From: Myxococcales bacterium
GTDB lineage: Bacteria; Myxococcota; UBA4151
DNA length: 64,000 bases
Assembly: GCA_002722845.1 (NCBI GenBank)
Contig: PBND01000043.1
Location: 62,001-126,000, forward strand
Direction: 5' to 3'
The notes under the pieces are model-generated. The model worked only from the letters and a program-made list of their open reading frames with translations. It searched no databases and was not told where the DNA came from. Position numbers and translations under genes: made by a program. Positions 33,863-42,104 of this stretch are shown piece after piece (the stretch's first letter is position 1; each line of letters begins with the position of its first letter).

Positions 33863-35396
33863 ATCGGCCCGTACCGTGGGGACCGAGATAGCCGGGCCAG
33901 CCTCGGTGTTGGGCAACGGGCGCATCCAAATCCCACAGCACCATCTCTAAGCCGCGACGGCCCGATCGGGTGAAGACCATTTCATAGTGACCGTCGCCAT
34001 CGAGATCCTGGACGAGCGGGGTGCCGACGCTGGTCCCGGGGTGCGCAGCGAGTTCATGGCGCTCGCCTGTTCCCCCAGCCAGCAGGAGGATGCGCTGGTC
34101 GACCTGTTGTTGAGGCCCTTCGTCGATCACCGGATTCAGAATCAGGATCGCTTCATCGAGGCCATCCCGGTTGAGATCGACGAGCAGTGGCGACGGGACC
34201 GCCGTGTTTTCGAAGCGATGCTGATAGAGAATACGACCATCGTGACCGCTAATCGCTAAGAGCTCCACGCCATTCCAATGGGGGTATGTTCCTCGACAAA
34301 ACAGGGCGAGAACATCGGGGTGCTCATCTCCATCGAGGTAGCCGATGGCCGGGCTTGCCTGGGTTTCGGCATCGGCGAGACTGTGACTCCAGAGCTCTTC
34401 ACCTTGATCCAGTTGAATCGCTGCAATCCGTCCATCAAAGCTCGCGGCGACGACCTCGACTTGACCATCGCCATTGAGGTCGACGATGGCCGGCGGGGCG
34501 ATGAAGCCTTTGTGACTCGCCGGTGCCATCAACTCCACGGCGCGGCTGAGATCTTCTTGCATGAGATCCCCCAGGGTCGCCTTCCAGAGACTTCCGGGAA
34601 GCGTTTCGCCGCCGCTACCAAAGATGATAACGCTCGCCTCCAATGGCTCTCTTTGGATCCATAAAGGCGACAGATAGGTCTCTGCCTGATCGGGCATGAC
34701 TGCTTGCCGAAGCGGGCGCCCGTCGTCGCCGCTGAGGATCATGAGGTGACCCGGTGGTCTGGGAGCGAAGGGTGCGGCTCGAGCATCACCCCCATTCGCC
34801 AGCAAGAGCTCGGGGATTTCATCGCCATCGAGATCGGGCAAGGCTTGGGGTGTGTAAAAGTTAAAGTAGCCGGCCTCACGCGCGGCGTTGCCCCTCGGCT
34901 CAAAGTTCCAAATCAGGCCCCCAGTCGAGGCATCGATGGCCAAGAGTTCCGCACCTCGCCCACCGATGACCAACTCGTTGGTTCCATCCAGGTTCAGGTC
35001 GATTTCGAGGCCTAGGGTAAACAGGCTTTCGCCCGCTTCGGTGCTACGCCAAAGACTACCACCATTGACCCCGGAGAGTGCCTCGATGGATCCGCGGGCT
35101 GCTTCGGTGCCCGTTCCAAGGACCAAGTCGAGGTTACCATCACCATTAAGGTCGGTGGCCAAGGGGGAAGCCGAACTCTCATCGGCTAAGGGGGTCACCC
35201 AGCGCTCTTGAAAGGCCGGCGGCAGAACGGGAGGAGGACCTGTGTCCTCTCGAGGCCCGATCTCCAATGATCCCAGATCTGATCGTCCGGCGTCCAGCGC
35301 TTGAACGAAAGCATCCTGGGGCCATCCCGCGTCGCTCACGACGACCGGCGCTGGGCAGCCAAGCATGGGGCTCAGGACCAAGATCAGGCGCTTCAT
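33843..35396 (-). CDS. FG-GAP/PQQ-like propeller lipoprotein (paralogue B)
   Basis: 517 aa. MKRLILVLSPMLGC carries the lipobox; linker to about 60. FG-GAP loops (ATDLNGDGNLDLVLG, EIDLNLDGTNELVIG, IVDLNGDGQVEVVAA, LVDLNRDGLDEAIL, VQDLDGDGHYEMVF) alternate with PQQ-type strands. The same architecture and near-identical punctuation as the lipoprotein on the other side of the aldehyde dehydrogenase. Its 3' end overlaps that dehydrogenase gene by 20 bases, convergent. Confidence 0.86.
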   Translation of the reverse strand: MKRLILVLSPMLGCPAPVVVSDAGWPQDAFVQALDAGRSDLGSLEIGPREDTGPPPVLPPAFQERWVTPLADESSASPLATDLNGDGNLDLVLGTGTEAARGSIEALSGVNGGSLWRSTEAGESLFTLGLEIDLNLDGTNELVIGGRGAELLAIDASTGGLIWNFEPRGNAAREAGYFNFYTPQALPDLDGDEIPELLLANGGDARAAPFAPRPPGHLMILSGDDGRPLRQAVMPDQAETYLSPLWIQREPLEASVIIFGSGGETLPGSLWKATLGDLMQEDLSRAVELMAPASHKGFIAPPAIVDLNGDGQVEVVAASFDGRIAAIQLDQGEELWSHSLADAETQASPAIGYLDGDEHPDVLALFCRGTYPHWNGVELLAISGHDGRILYQHRFENTAVPSPLLVDLNRDGLDEAILILNPVIDEGPQQQVDQRILLLAGGTGERHELAAHPGTSVGTPLVQDLDGDGHYEMVFTRSGRRGLEMVLWDLDAPVAQHRGWPGYLGPHGTGRFTPSAR

Positions 35397-35420
35397 GTCC
35401 CTGCCATCTCAGTTTCCGAC

Positions 35421-35455
35421 CAAAAAAGAAAAGGGGCCCGACATGCGGGCCCCTT
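35421..35455 (-). terminator. Rho-independent terminator of the diheme lipoprotein gene
   Basis: AAGGGGCCCG (35431-35440) and CGGGCCCCTT (35446-35455) form a perfect 10-bp stem with a 5-base loop. On the minus strand it is followed by a T-rich run (A-rich on the plus strand, 35422-35430). It begins 24 bases after the stop codon at 35479. The clearest terminator in the window. Confidence 0.9.
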
Positions 35456-35478
35456 CTAAAGCACTCATAAAGGCCTGC

Positions 35479-37491
35479 TTAGAGGCTCTTGAGGAAGGCG
35501 ACCATGGCATCCCGTTCCCGATCACTGAGGTCACCGGTGCAACCCATGGAGCAGTCCTTGGCCCGATCGAGCACCTCGTAGAGGGTCGCGGCCGAGCCGT
35601 CATGGAAGTAAGGGGCCGATGCGGCAATGCCATTGAGCGACCGGGTGCGCACGGAACGACCGAAGACCTGATGGATCTGATTATCGGTGTAGATCTCGGG
35701 ATGATCTTCGTTGCTGTGGCAGGTGGAGCATGCGGTCCGGTCACTGTGGAAGAGGGCCCGGCCCTCCGCAATCAATGCCGACTCTTGCCCCCGGTTCTCA
35801 GTGTCTACCTCGGGCGTACTGTTGACGAAGGCAGCGATCGCATCGACCGTCCCTTGATCGATTTCGGTGCCACCCATCCGATTTTGGCTCGTCGACAGAA
35901 TCTCATCAGCAACGGTGGGCACGTTGTCGAACCACGAGATGGGCTCCGTGCGACTGACGTCACCGGCGAGGGATGGCGTGCTGCGGCCGAGACCATCATC
36001 GAACTGCCAGGTCAGGCCATCGTTCCGGCCATCGAAGTGGCAGGCGGAGCAGCTGACACCTGAGCCCTGGGCACTGACCGTGCTGTCGACGGAACTGAAG
36101 AACAGGCGACGGCCCCGATCGTGCTCGTCCGAGAGGGCCCGGGGTGCCATTCGGATCGTTTGGGGGATGAGCGCCCCATCGGAGATCACGGTGCGGCGTC
36201 CTAGGTTCTGGACGACCGCGTCCATGTCGATCTTCGATAGGCCGTGATCGAAGCGAGTATGCACCATGGCTTCGCCATCGGAGTTAAAGGTCACAGACTG
36301 GGGGCCAGAGCCCACCGGAATCGTCAGGAACTGACCGAATTCGCCCATGAAGACCTCATCCATTTCAAGGCTGACTCGCCCTTGGTCATCCTGGCGGGTC
36401 TTGGGCGTACCAAAGACGCAGCGGTTGTTGGGGAAGCGGGCCAGTGGAACCGCGAGCACTGCGTTCGCACTCTCCATGGAGACGAGAGCCAGTCGCCCAT
36501 CGGGTGAGGGGGTGACGCCCGTGGGGAAACCTCGAACGACGGTCCTAAATTCGTGGCGGTCTTCCCCTTGGATGACTTGAGCCTGACCACTGAGTTCGGT
36601 CACGACGGCCGACGATGGCTCTGGCCTACCCATGGCACTGACGGGAACCGAAACGAGGGCTGGCACGAAGCGGGGATTGATGGTGCTCCCATAGTCATCC
36701 CCCGTGTCCACATCGCCGCAGCCCTCTTCGCAGTCGATGTCGCCGCTGTGGGGGTTGGTGGGAACTTCGCGCATGTTGTCCACGTAAAAGGTGGGCACGA
36801 GCAGGCGCTCGCCATCCACATCGATGGCGATATCACCGGTGATGCGAACACTGCGGCTATCATCATCGAAGCCTCGGATCTGGGGCAGCCCGACCTCTGT
36901 GACCCCCCCATCGTCGAGCAGGTCAATGGCGTTCAAACGGCCGTTCATGGCCGAGGCGACAAAGAGCGTGTTGCCCGAGGGGTGAAGAGCTAACCAGCGA
37001 GGCTCGTTGCCGATCTCCCATTGGCGTTGGACTTCTAGACTTGCAACGCTCCGCTCCTCGACGCGGCCTGACTGGCCTGAGGTCAGGTAAAGGAGGGTTC
37101 CAGCCTCGTTTGCCACCAAGCCGGCTGGCTCGGCGCCGGTATCCACAACGTTGAGAAGCTCCAGAGTTTCGCCAGTCTCCTTAAAGACTGCGAGGCCGCG
37201 CTGACCCTTAAGGGTGACGAAGACACGGTCGCCAGCGATGGCGATGCGATTCGGCGCGCTGCCTGCTTCGATGCGCTGGAAGAGTCCGGATTCTCGGTTG
37301 AACCTGGTGATGCTATTGTGGTCCGTATTGACCACGTAAACGATACGCTGATCCGCCGAGGTCACCGCGCTTCGGCTGCCCGTTGCGTGGAAAGAATCCG
37401 TCAAGCCGCCACCATCGCACTCCTGCTGTGCGGGGCAAGCTGTCAGGAACCCAGCAGCTGGTAGAAGAAGAAACAGTCCTAGAGTTCGCAT
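35479..37491 (-). CDS. Diheme cytochrome c lipoprotein with beta-propeller
   Basis: 670 aa. The signal MRTLGLFLLLPAAGFLTAC ends in a lipobox. Residues 40-400 have YVTN/LVIVD-type propeller repeats (VYVVNTDHNSITRF, LFVASAMNGRLNAIDLLD, ALVSMESANAVLAVPL). The C-terminal third resembles diheme cytochrome c peroxidase/MauG proteins, with CSACH and CSTCH haem sites, and TRSLNGIAASAPYFHDGSAATL, where the final H/Y region is typical of the second haem domain. Probably exported electron-transfer or peroxidase-type protein. Monocistronic, with its own terminator and a palindrome 31 bases upstream. Confidence 0.86.
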   Translation of the reverse strand: MRTLGLFLLLPAAGFLTACPAQQECDGGGLTDSFHATGSRSAVTSADQRIVYVVNTDHNSITRFNRESGLFQRIEAGSAPNRIAIAGDRVFVTLKGQRGLAVFKETGETLELLNVVDTGAEPAGLVANEAGTLLYLTSGQSGRVEERSVASLEVQRQWEIGNEPRWLALHPSGNTLFVASAMNGRLNAIDLLDDGGVTEVGLPQIRGFDDDSRSVRITGDIAIDVDGERLLVPTFYVDNMREVPTNPHSGDIDCEEGCGDVDTGDDYGSTINPRFVPALVSVPVSAMGRPEPSSAVVTELSGQAQVIQGEDRHEFRTVVRGFPTGVTPSPDGRLALVSMESANAVLAVPLARFPNNRCVFGTPKTRQDDQGRVSLEMDEVFMGEFGQFLTIPVGSGPQSVTFNSDGEAMVHTRFDHGLSKIDMDAVVQNLGRRTVISDGALIPQTIRMAPRALSDEHDRGRRLFFSSVDSTVSAQGSGVSCSACHFDGRNDGLTWQFDDGLGRSTPSLAGDVSRTEPISWFDNVPTVADEILSTSQNRMGGTEIDQGTVDAIAAFVNSTPEVDTENRGQESALIAEGRALFHSDRTACSTCHSNEDHPEIYTDNQIHQVFGRSVRTRSLNGIAASAPYFHDGSAATLYEVLDRAKDCSMGCTGDLSDRERDAMVAFLKSL

Positions 37492-37521
37492 CGTTGCACT
37501 CCAATTCATCAACCTTATCCG

Positions 37522-37533
37522 TAGGTTAACCTA
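37522..37533. promoter_or_regulatory. 12-bp perfect palindrome upstream of the diheme lipoprotein
   Basis: TAGGTTAACCTA reads the same on both strands. It lies 31 bases before the ATG at 37491, in the divergent gap before the DUF456 gene, a usual place for an operator. No protein is known for it. Confidence 0.4.
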
Positions 37534-37689
37534 GCAGGCACTGGGTCGTATGCAAAGTGAGCGCTGACACAGCAACCCGGGCCGAGTTGACTCGATAAAC
37601 GATGACTTTCGTTGGGGGAAGGCTCGACTTAGGCAAGAACGGTGGAATGTGGAGGTCGCCCTTCGAGTTTTTTCACGTTAGGGAGGCCT

Positions 37690-38172
37690 ATGATCGATAG
37701 CGTTCTTATCATCATCGGCGCCTGTTTTGTGCTCGCTGGTGTCATCGGCTCCCTCATCCCGGTGATCCCTGGGCCTCTCCTCACCTACCTGGGCCTGCTC
37801 GCCCTCCACAGCACCGAGTTGGTTGAGGTCGATGGCCTGATCCTCTTCGCTGTCTTGACGGTCGTGGTGGCGGCCATCGAGTACTTTCTGCCCCTCTACG
37901 TGGGCCGCAAGCTCGGGGCGACTCGTGCAGGGGTCTACGGCGGTATCCTCGGTACGCTGATCGGGCTGTTGTTCATGCCCATCGGCATCATCGTTGGCCC
38001 GATGATCGGGGCCCTTGCTTTCGAATCCATGACCAAACGCAGTGTCGGTGACTCCTTGAAGGCCTCAATCGGTGTCTTTCTGGGTACCGTGATCAACTTT
38101 GCCCTGCGGTTCGCTCTGTGTGTCTGGATGGCTTATGTTTTTGTCGTCGAGGTGATGGCGGTCTGGTCTTAG
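37690..38172 (+). CDS. DUF456 family membrane protein
   Basis: 160 aa, polytopic. MIDSVLIIIGACFVLAGVIGSLIPVIPGPLLTYLGLL is the family's N-terminal signature, followed by helices at about 50-70 and by GRKLGATRAGVYGGILGTLIGLLF and GPMIGALAFE motifs, with a last helix near 130-150. Function unknown in all members. The ATG at 37690 follows AGGGAGG at 37679-37685, which decides it over the upstream frame. Its last 108 bases overlap the end of the convergent TPR gene. Confidence 0.9.
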   Translation: MIDSVLIIIGACFVLAGVIGSLIPVIPGPLLTYLGLLALHSTELVEVDGLILFAVLTVVVAAIEYFLPLYVGRKLGATRAGVYGGILGTLIGLLFMPIGIIVGPMIGALAFESMTKRSVGDSLKASIGVFLGTVINFALRFALCVWMAYVFVVEVMAVWS

Positions 38173-39837
38173 GCTTTTGCGGAGCATCTGACGCAAGGAC
38201 TGCGCTTTGGGGTTCGACTCGAGGGCGAGGCCCGCATCGACGGCTTTCAGTGCCTCTTCAACTTGGCCACCTCGAGCCAAAGCGCCGGCCCGATTGAAAT
38301 GGGCCTCCGCAAGAGAAGGGTCGATCGCCACCGCCATCCGCCAACTTCGCAGAGCCTCTCTATGCTGTTGGTCTTGGGCGAAACGCACACCCTGATTATT
38401 GAGCGATCTGGCCACCTCCGGTGCCTCTGCCCCTAACCATCGACGGACCTCGGGAAGGGCTTCTGGGGGATGGGCAGTGCCCTTGGGCCAGCGATGCAGC
38501 CAGTGGTAAATCGCCTCTCGCGGTGGCGAGAAGTCTGGGTCGAGTACGGCGGCCTTCAGGTGGGCGTCGAGGGCTTCTTCAGCCTGTCCCGTTGCCTCAA
38601 GGCTGCTGCCCCAAAGCGCCTGGGCGAGCGCACTATTGGGCACCAGGGTCACCACTTCCTGGTGGCGTTCATGCAGTGGTTTTTGGTTCCTGGTTTCACC
38701 GTGAATCAAAACCGCGGCCGGGATCACGAAGAGCAGTAACCATCGCAGACCATGGCCATAACGTTGGCCTGTTTGTTGGCCAGGGGAGCGATGCTTGCTT
38801 TCGATCCCTAGATCCCGGCGTGTCTCCCCATGATTGAGCTTCCAAATGAAACCATCGTAATAAAAGTGGAGCAGTTGGCTCGCGGCCAATAGCCCCGTGG
38901 TCAGGCCATAGGCGGTGCTGCCGGCCTCGCCGATGGGGGGCAGGGCGCCGTAACCCAGACAGAGGAGGACATAGAGCCCTAGACCCAGGGCCCCGCCGGC
39001 GAAGAGCCGGCGACTCAGGGGGCCGAGGGTCGCGCCACTCTCGGCTCTGCGTCGATTGAAGAGCCAGACGATCGTCAAATACTGGATGTCGTGAAAGACC
39101 TCGAAGAGCGGCAAGGCCAGAAGGATGTTGCTGACCGCGAGGTTGGCCCAGGCCCACGTGCCGATGCTTGAAAAAAGAAGCAGGATTTTGGCCGGGCTTG
39201 GCCCGCGGCCCTGGGCGTGACTACTGATGGCATTTGCAAGCCACATCACGAAGACGACGACGCCGGTGGCAATGCCTAGTTGGTGAACCCACATCAAGGT
39301 GCTCGCCGTGGGGAGGCCAAAGCCCGCGTGGGACAGCATTTGAAGAACGAATTGGAGCCGGCCCGGGGAGAGCAGGACAACCAGGCCGAAGCCGACGAGG
39401 ACTAAGGCGAGGTCCAGCCGCGCGGTACGCCCGTCGACGCAGCCCCACTTCGCATCGTAAATTCTCGCGAAGCCATGGCTCTGGAGGGCGGCGTGCCAAA
39501 TACCCCAGATGAAGGCCATGAAGATCAGGCTTTGGAGTTGGTAGAGTGCACAAGCCATGCAGGCAGCGGCCAAAAAGGCTGGCGCCGCGATGAAGCGGAA
39601 GCGGAAACGCTTAAAGAGTTGGCGGTCACCATAGGCCCGGACCATCCCGGGTAAATGATGCCCCTGGGCACCAAAGGTCATGATCCACTCGTTGAGTTGG
39701 GCCGCTGTGCTGAGCCCGAGCCCCAGGCAGCCAAAAAGGGCTGGGATGACCAAAGCCGGTGTGGCGATGACCAACAACAAGTCAGGCCCTTTTCCGACCA
39801 GCCAGATGTTTGGAGCGTCAGCGGGCTGCGAGCTCAC
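38065..39837 (-). CDS. Polytopic membrane protein with C-terminal TPR
   Basis: 590 aa, about nine or ten TM helices (residues 15-400), then TPR-like repeats (about 415-545: ALWGSSLEATGQAEEALDAHL, VRFAQDQQHREALRSWRMAVA, FNRAGALARGGQVEEALKAV) and a polar tail. Histidines sit at helix ends: QGHHLPGMVR, WHAALQSHGFARIYD, FEVFHDIQYL and LLHFYYDGFIW, reminiscent of membrane metal enzymes, but no family was recognised. The GTG at 39837 overlaps the upstream stop (GTGA); an ATG at 39867 is an alternative. Last gene of the CRTAC1-like array. The final 36 residues are antisense to DUF456. Confidence 0.78.
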   Translation of the reverse strand: MSSQPADAPNIWLVGKGPDLLLVIATPALVIPALFGCLGLGLSTAAQLNEWIMTFGAQGHHLPGMVRAYGDRQLFKRFRFRFIAAPAFLAAACMACALYQLQSLIFMAFIWGIWHAALQSHGFARIYDAKWGCVDGRTARLDLALVLVGFGLVVLLSPGRLQFVLQMLSHAGFGLPTASTLMWVHQLGIATGVVVFVMWLANAISSHAQGRGPSPAKILLLFSSIGTWAWANLAVSNILLALPLFEVFHDIQYLTIVWLFNRRRAESGATLGPLSRRLFAGGALGLGLYVLLCLGYGALPPIGEAGSTAYGLTTGLLAASQLLHFYYDGFIWKLNHGETRRDLGIESKHRSPGQQTGQRYGHGLRWLLLFVIPAAVLIHGETRNQKPLHERHQEVVTLVPNSALAQALWGSSLEATGQAEEALDAHLKAAVLDPDFSPPREAIYHWLHRWPKGTAHPPEALPEVRRWLGAEAPEVARSLNNQGVRFAQDQQHREALRSWRMAVAIDPSLAEAHFNRAGALARGGQVEEALKAVDAGLALESNPKAQSLRQMLRKSLRPDRHHLDDKNISHPDTQSEPQGKVDHGTQKDTD

Positions 39838-42104
39838 GGTAAGGCGAACCAGCGATGAATCCACCACTGGCCATCCCGGCGGAGCATAAAGGCTTCGTCA
39901 GCGACTTCGAGGGTGGCGCGACAGCCGGTGTCGGTTGCGACGCAATCCACGGCTCGCACCCCTTCAGGACTGCGGATGGCCAAGTCCCAAGCAGCTTGGG
40001 GCCACCAGGGATGATCGAAGGTGAGTTCAAGGCTCAGTCCATCGCGAGTCCACTGGATCCAAGCTGGCTCTTCCAGGTCGATGGGGCCCGCTCCACCCTG
40101 GCAATCGTAGTCTTGGATCGCGCCACTCGGGTATCGCAACCGCCCTGTGCTGCTACCACTCATGAGCCATGGGGAGAGCCCGAGGCGTAGTTGCCCTTGA
40201 ATATCTCGGCGGGCAAATCGGCTGGAGCCCGCTTCCTGGACAGCAAAGCCACTGCCGACGGTCGCGACGTATCGACTCTTTGCTCGCAGCGTACAGCGGG
40301 GGCTGGCGCCTCGCTGCGGGACCTCCCTATAGAGGGTAGGCCGGCCTTCTTGGGGCATCATGAGGATCTCTAAATAACCGTCTTGGTCCAGATCGACACG
40401 GGTCAGGCCCCGGGTGGCTTGAAGGCCGCCGAGGGGGCTCGCTGCTGTCGGTCCGTGCTCTTCGATCCCGACCTCCTCGGTGACCGCCCGGAAGTTCCCC
40501 TCTTGGTCCTGAAGAAAGAGAATGTCGTCGTGGAGTGGGTGCGGCTCCGGACCCACCGAGCCTTGGCCGATCAAGACGTCATCGAAGCCATCTCGGTTAA
40601 AATCCTCTACCGAAACACCCCAGGCATAGAGCAGTTGTTGCTCCGAGCTGGTCAGATCCAAGCCTAACTCGAAGGCTCGATTCACCGGCTCACCATCGAC
40701 GAATTGAACGACCCGGTTTGGGCCCCAATCCGAGATGTAGAGGTGTTCGCCGAGGCCTTCTACATGGAGATTTCCGATGCCCATAAAGGAGCCCCAAGCG
40801 CTGTCGCCGGTGCCGAGCAAGCGCCGGTCGAAAAGGCAGGGCTCAAGGGGGCTGCAGCTGAAGTAGACCGCACCGGGTGTCATCTCGGTATGGCCCGGAT
40901 CAGCGAGGGTCGAAAAGGTGTCGTTGGCGACGACGAGATCGAGCAACCCATCCCCGTTCACGTCCAAGCTACTCAGACCCAGGGTGGATCCGTCGTCGGC
41001 GAGGAGTTCGTCATAGTCCGCATCGAAAAGGGTGAAGGTGCCATCAACCAGTTGCTTCAATGCGATGTTGGAACGGATCGCTCGCACGGGTAGAGGGCGC
41101 CCATTGACTTGGGTCGCACCCAGTTGACAGCCGACGACCAAATCGACGAGCCCGTCTCGGTCGAGGTCGATCCATTCCATCGCGCCTGCTTTGCAGAAGG
41201 TTCGATAATCCTGATTGCCTAGCAGCGACATCAGGTTTGTGACCTCAGGCTCCGGATAGAAGCGCTTGAACTGGAGGCCCTGCTCACCAAGCATCAGCAG
41301 TTCGTGTTTGCCATCGTGCTCTAGATCGATGGCCCAGCCACTGTTCCAGGTGGTCGGTTCCCATTGGCAGGCCTCGGCCACCACCTCGAAGCGGAGGGTG
41401 CCCGGGGTCGACTGATTACGATAGAGACAGGGGGGCGAGTAGTCAGCGGTGCGCAAACTGCTGGCACCTAGAAAAAGGTCCAAATCGCCGTAGCCATCGA
41501 AGTCGAGTAGGCCGCCCCCAAAGCCATAGCCTTGGTCGAGTGCCTCGCCATCAGCACCGGTGTGGAGCGTGATGGGGAAGACTTCGATCTTCTCGAACTG
41601 CACCCCCTCCGGGCTTACAGGTCGCTCGATACATTGGTGGGCCACGCAGCGACTCTCTTCAGGGCAATCGCCGTGGACGAGGCATTCCCCTTGATAGCAA
41701 CGGCCAAAGGTTGAACAGCGCCAGTCCGTAGGACAGTCCTCCCCCTGGGTGCAGGGCACGTCTTGGGGCCGCAAGCAGCGGCCCTCACTGCACACGGATT
41801 CTCCGTCACAGTCTTCAGTTTGGAGGCACTCATCTTCTGTACAGCGACCCTGGAGGCAGCGTTGCCCTGGGCCGCAACTGTCTTCGTCGCAGCGCCGCTG
41901 ACAACGGGCATCGACGCAGATCGCATCCCCTGGACAGGGGAGATTGTCTCGGCAGGTGAGCGCTTCGCAAACACCCTGCCGGCACTGCTCGAATTCTTGG
42001 CACAATCCGCAGGCGTCACCGGCGTCAATGGCGCCCCCGTCCGGCGCGGGGTCGCTGCCCGGGCAGGCGATGAGAATGAAGATGAGGACAACGAGTGGTC
42101 TCAT
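39834..42104 (-). CDS. CRTAC1-like FG-GAP lipoprotein, array copy 5
   Basis: 756 aa. Signal MRPLVVLIFILIAC (C14 lipidated). A cysteine-rich region (about 30-170) contains short disulphide modules ending with CPEESRC; then GVQFEKIEVFP begins the propeller, with FG-GAP loops (LDFDGYGDLDLFLG, WIDLDRDGLVDLVVG, SLDVNGDGLLDLVV, VEDFNRDGFDDVLIG, RVDLDQDGYLEIL). The C-terminus is ASPIC/UnbV-like (GSGFAVQ, RRDIQGQLRLG, LRYPSGA). The ATG overlaps the previous stop (42101). It ends in RWFALP and is directly followed by the TPR membrane gene. Confidence 0.88.
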   Translation of the reverse strand: MRPLVVLIFILIACPGSDPAPDGGAIDAGDACGLCQEFEQCRQGVCEALTCRDNLPCPGDAICVDARCQRRCDEDSCGPGQRCLQGRCTEDECLQTEDCDGESVCSEGRCLRPQDVPCTQGEDCPTDWRCSTFGRCYQGECLVHGDCPEESRCVAHQCIERPVSPEGVQFEKIEVFPITLHTGADGEALDQGYGFGGGLLDFDGYGDLDLFLGASSLRTADYSPPCLYRNQSTPGTLRFEVVAEACQWEPTTWNSGWAIDLEHDGKHELLMLGEQGLQFKRFYPEPEVTNLMSLLGNQDYRTFCKAGAMEWIDLDRDGLVDLVVGCQLGATQVNGRPLPVRAIRSNIALKQLVDGTFTLFDADYDELLADDGSTLGLSSLDVNGDGLLDLVVANDTFSTLADPGHTEMTPGAVYFSCSPLEPCLFDRRLLGTGDSAWGSFMGIGNLHVEGLGEHLYISDWGPNRVVQFVDGEPVNRAFELGLDLTSSEQQLLYAWGVSVEDFNRDGFDDVLIGQGSVGPEPHPLHDDILFLQDQEGNFRAVTEEVGIEEHGPTAASPLGGLQATRGLTRVDLDQDGYLEILMMPQEGRPTLYREVPQRGASPRCTLRAKSRYVATVGSGFAVQEAGSSRFARRDIQGQLRLGLSPWLMSGSSTGRLRYPSGAIQDYDCQGGAGPIDLEEPAWIQWTRDGLSLELTFDHPWWPQAAWDLAIRSPEGVRAVDCVATDTGCRATLEVADEAFMLRRDGQWWIHRWFALP

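Noticed and set aside
30460-35396. FG-GAP/PQQ-like lipoproteins as PQQ-dependent dehydrogenases
   Set aside because: No PQQ-binding disulphide, catalytic Asp or haem site recognised; the PQQ-like strands are structural only.
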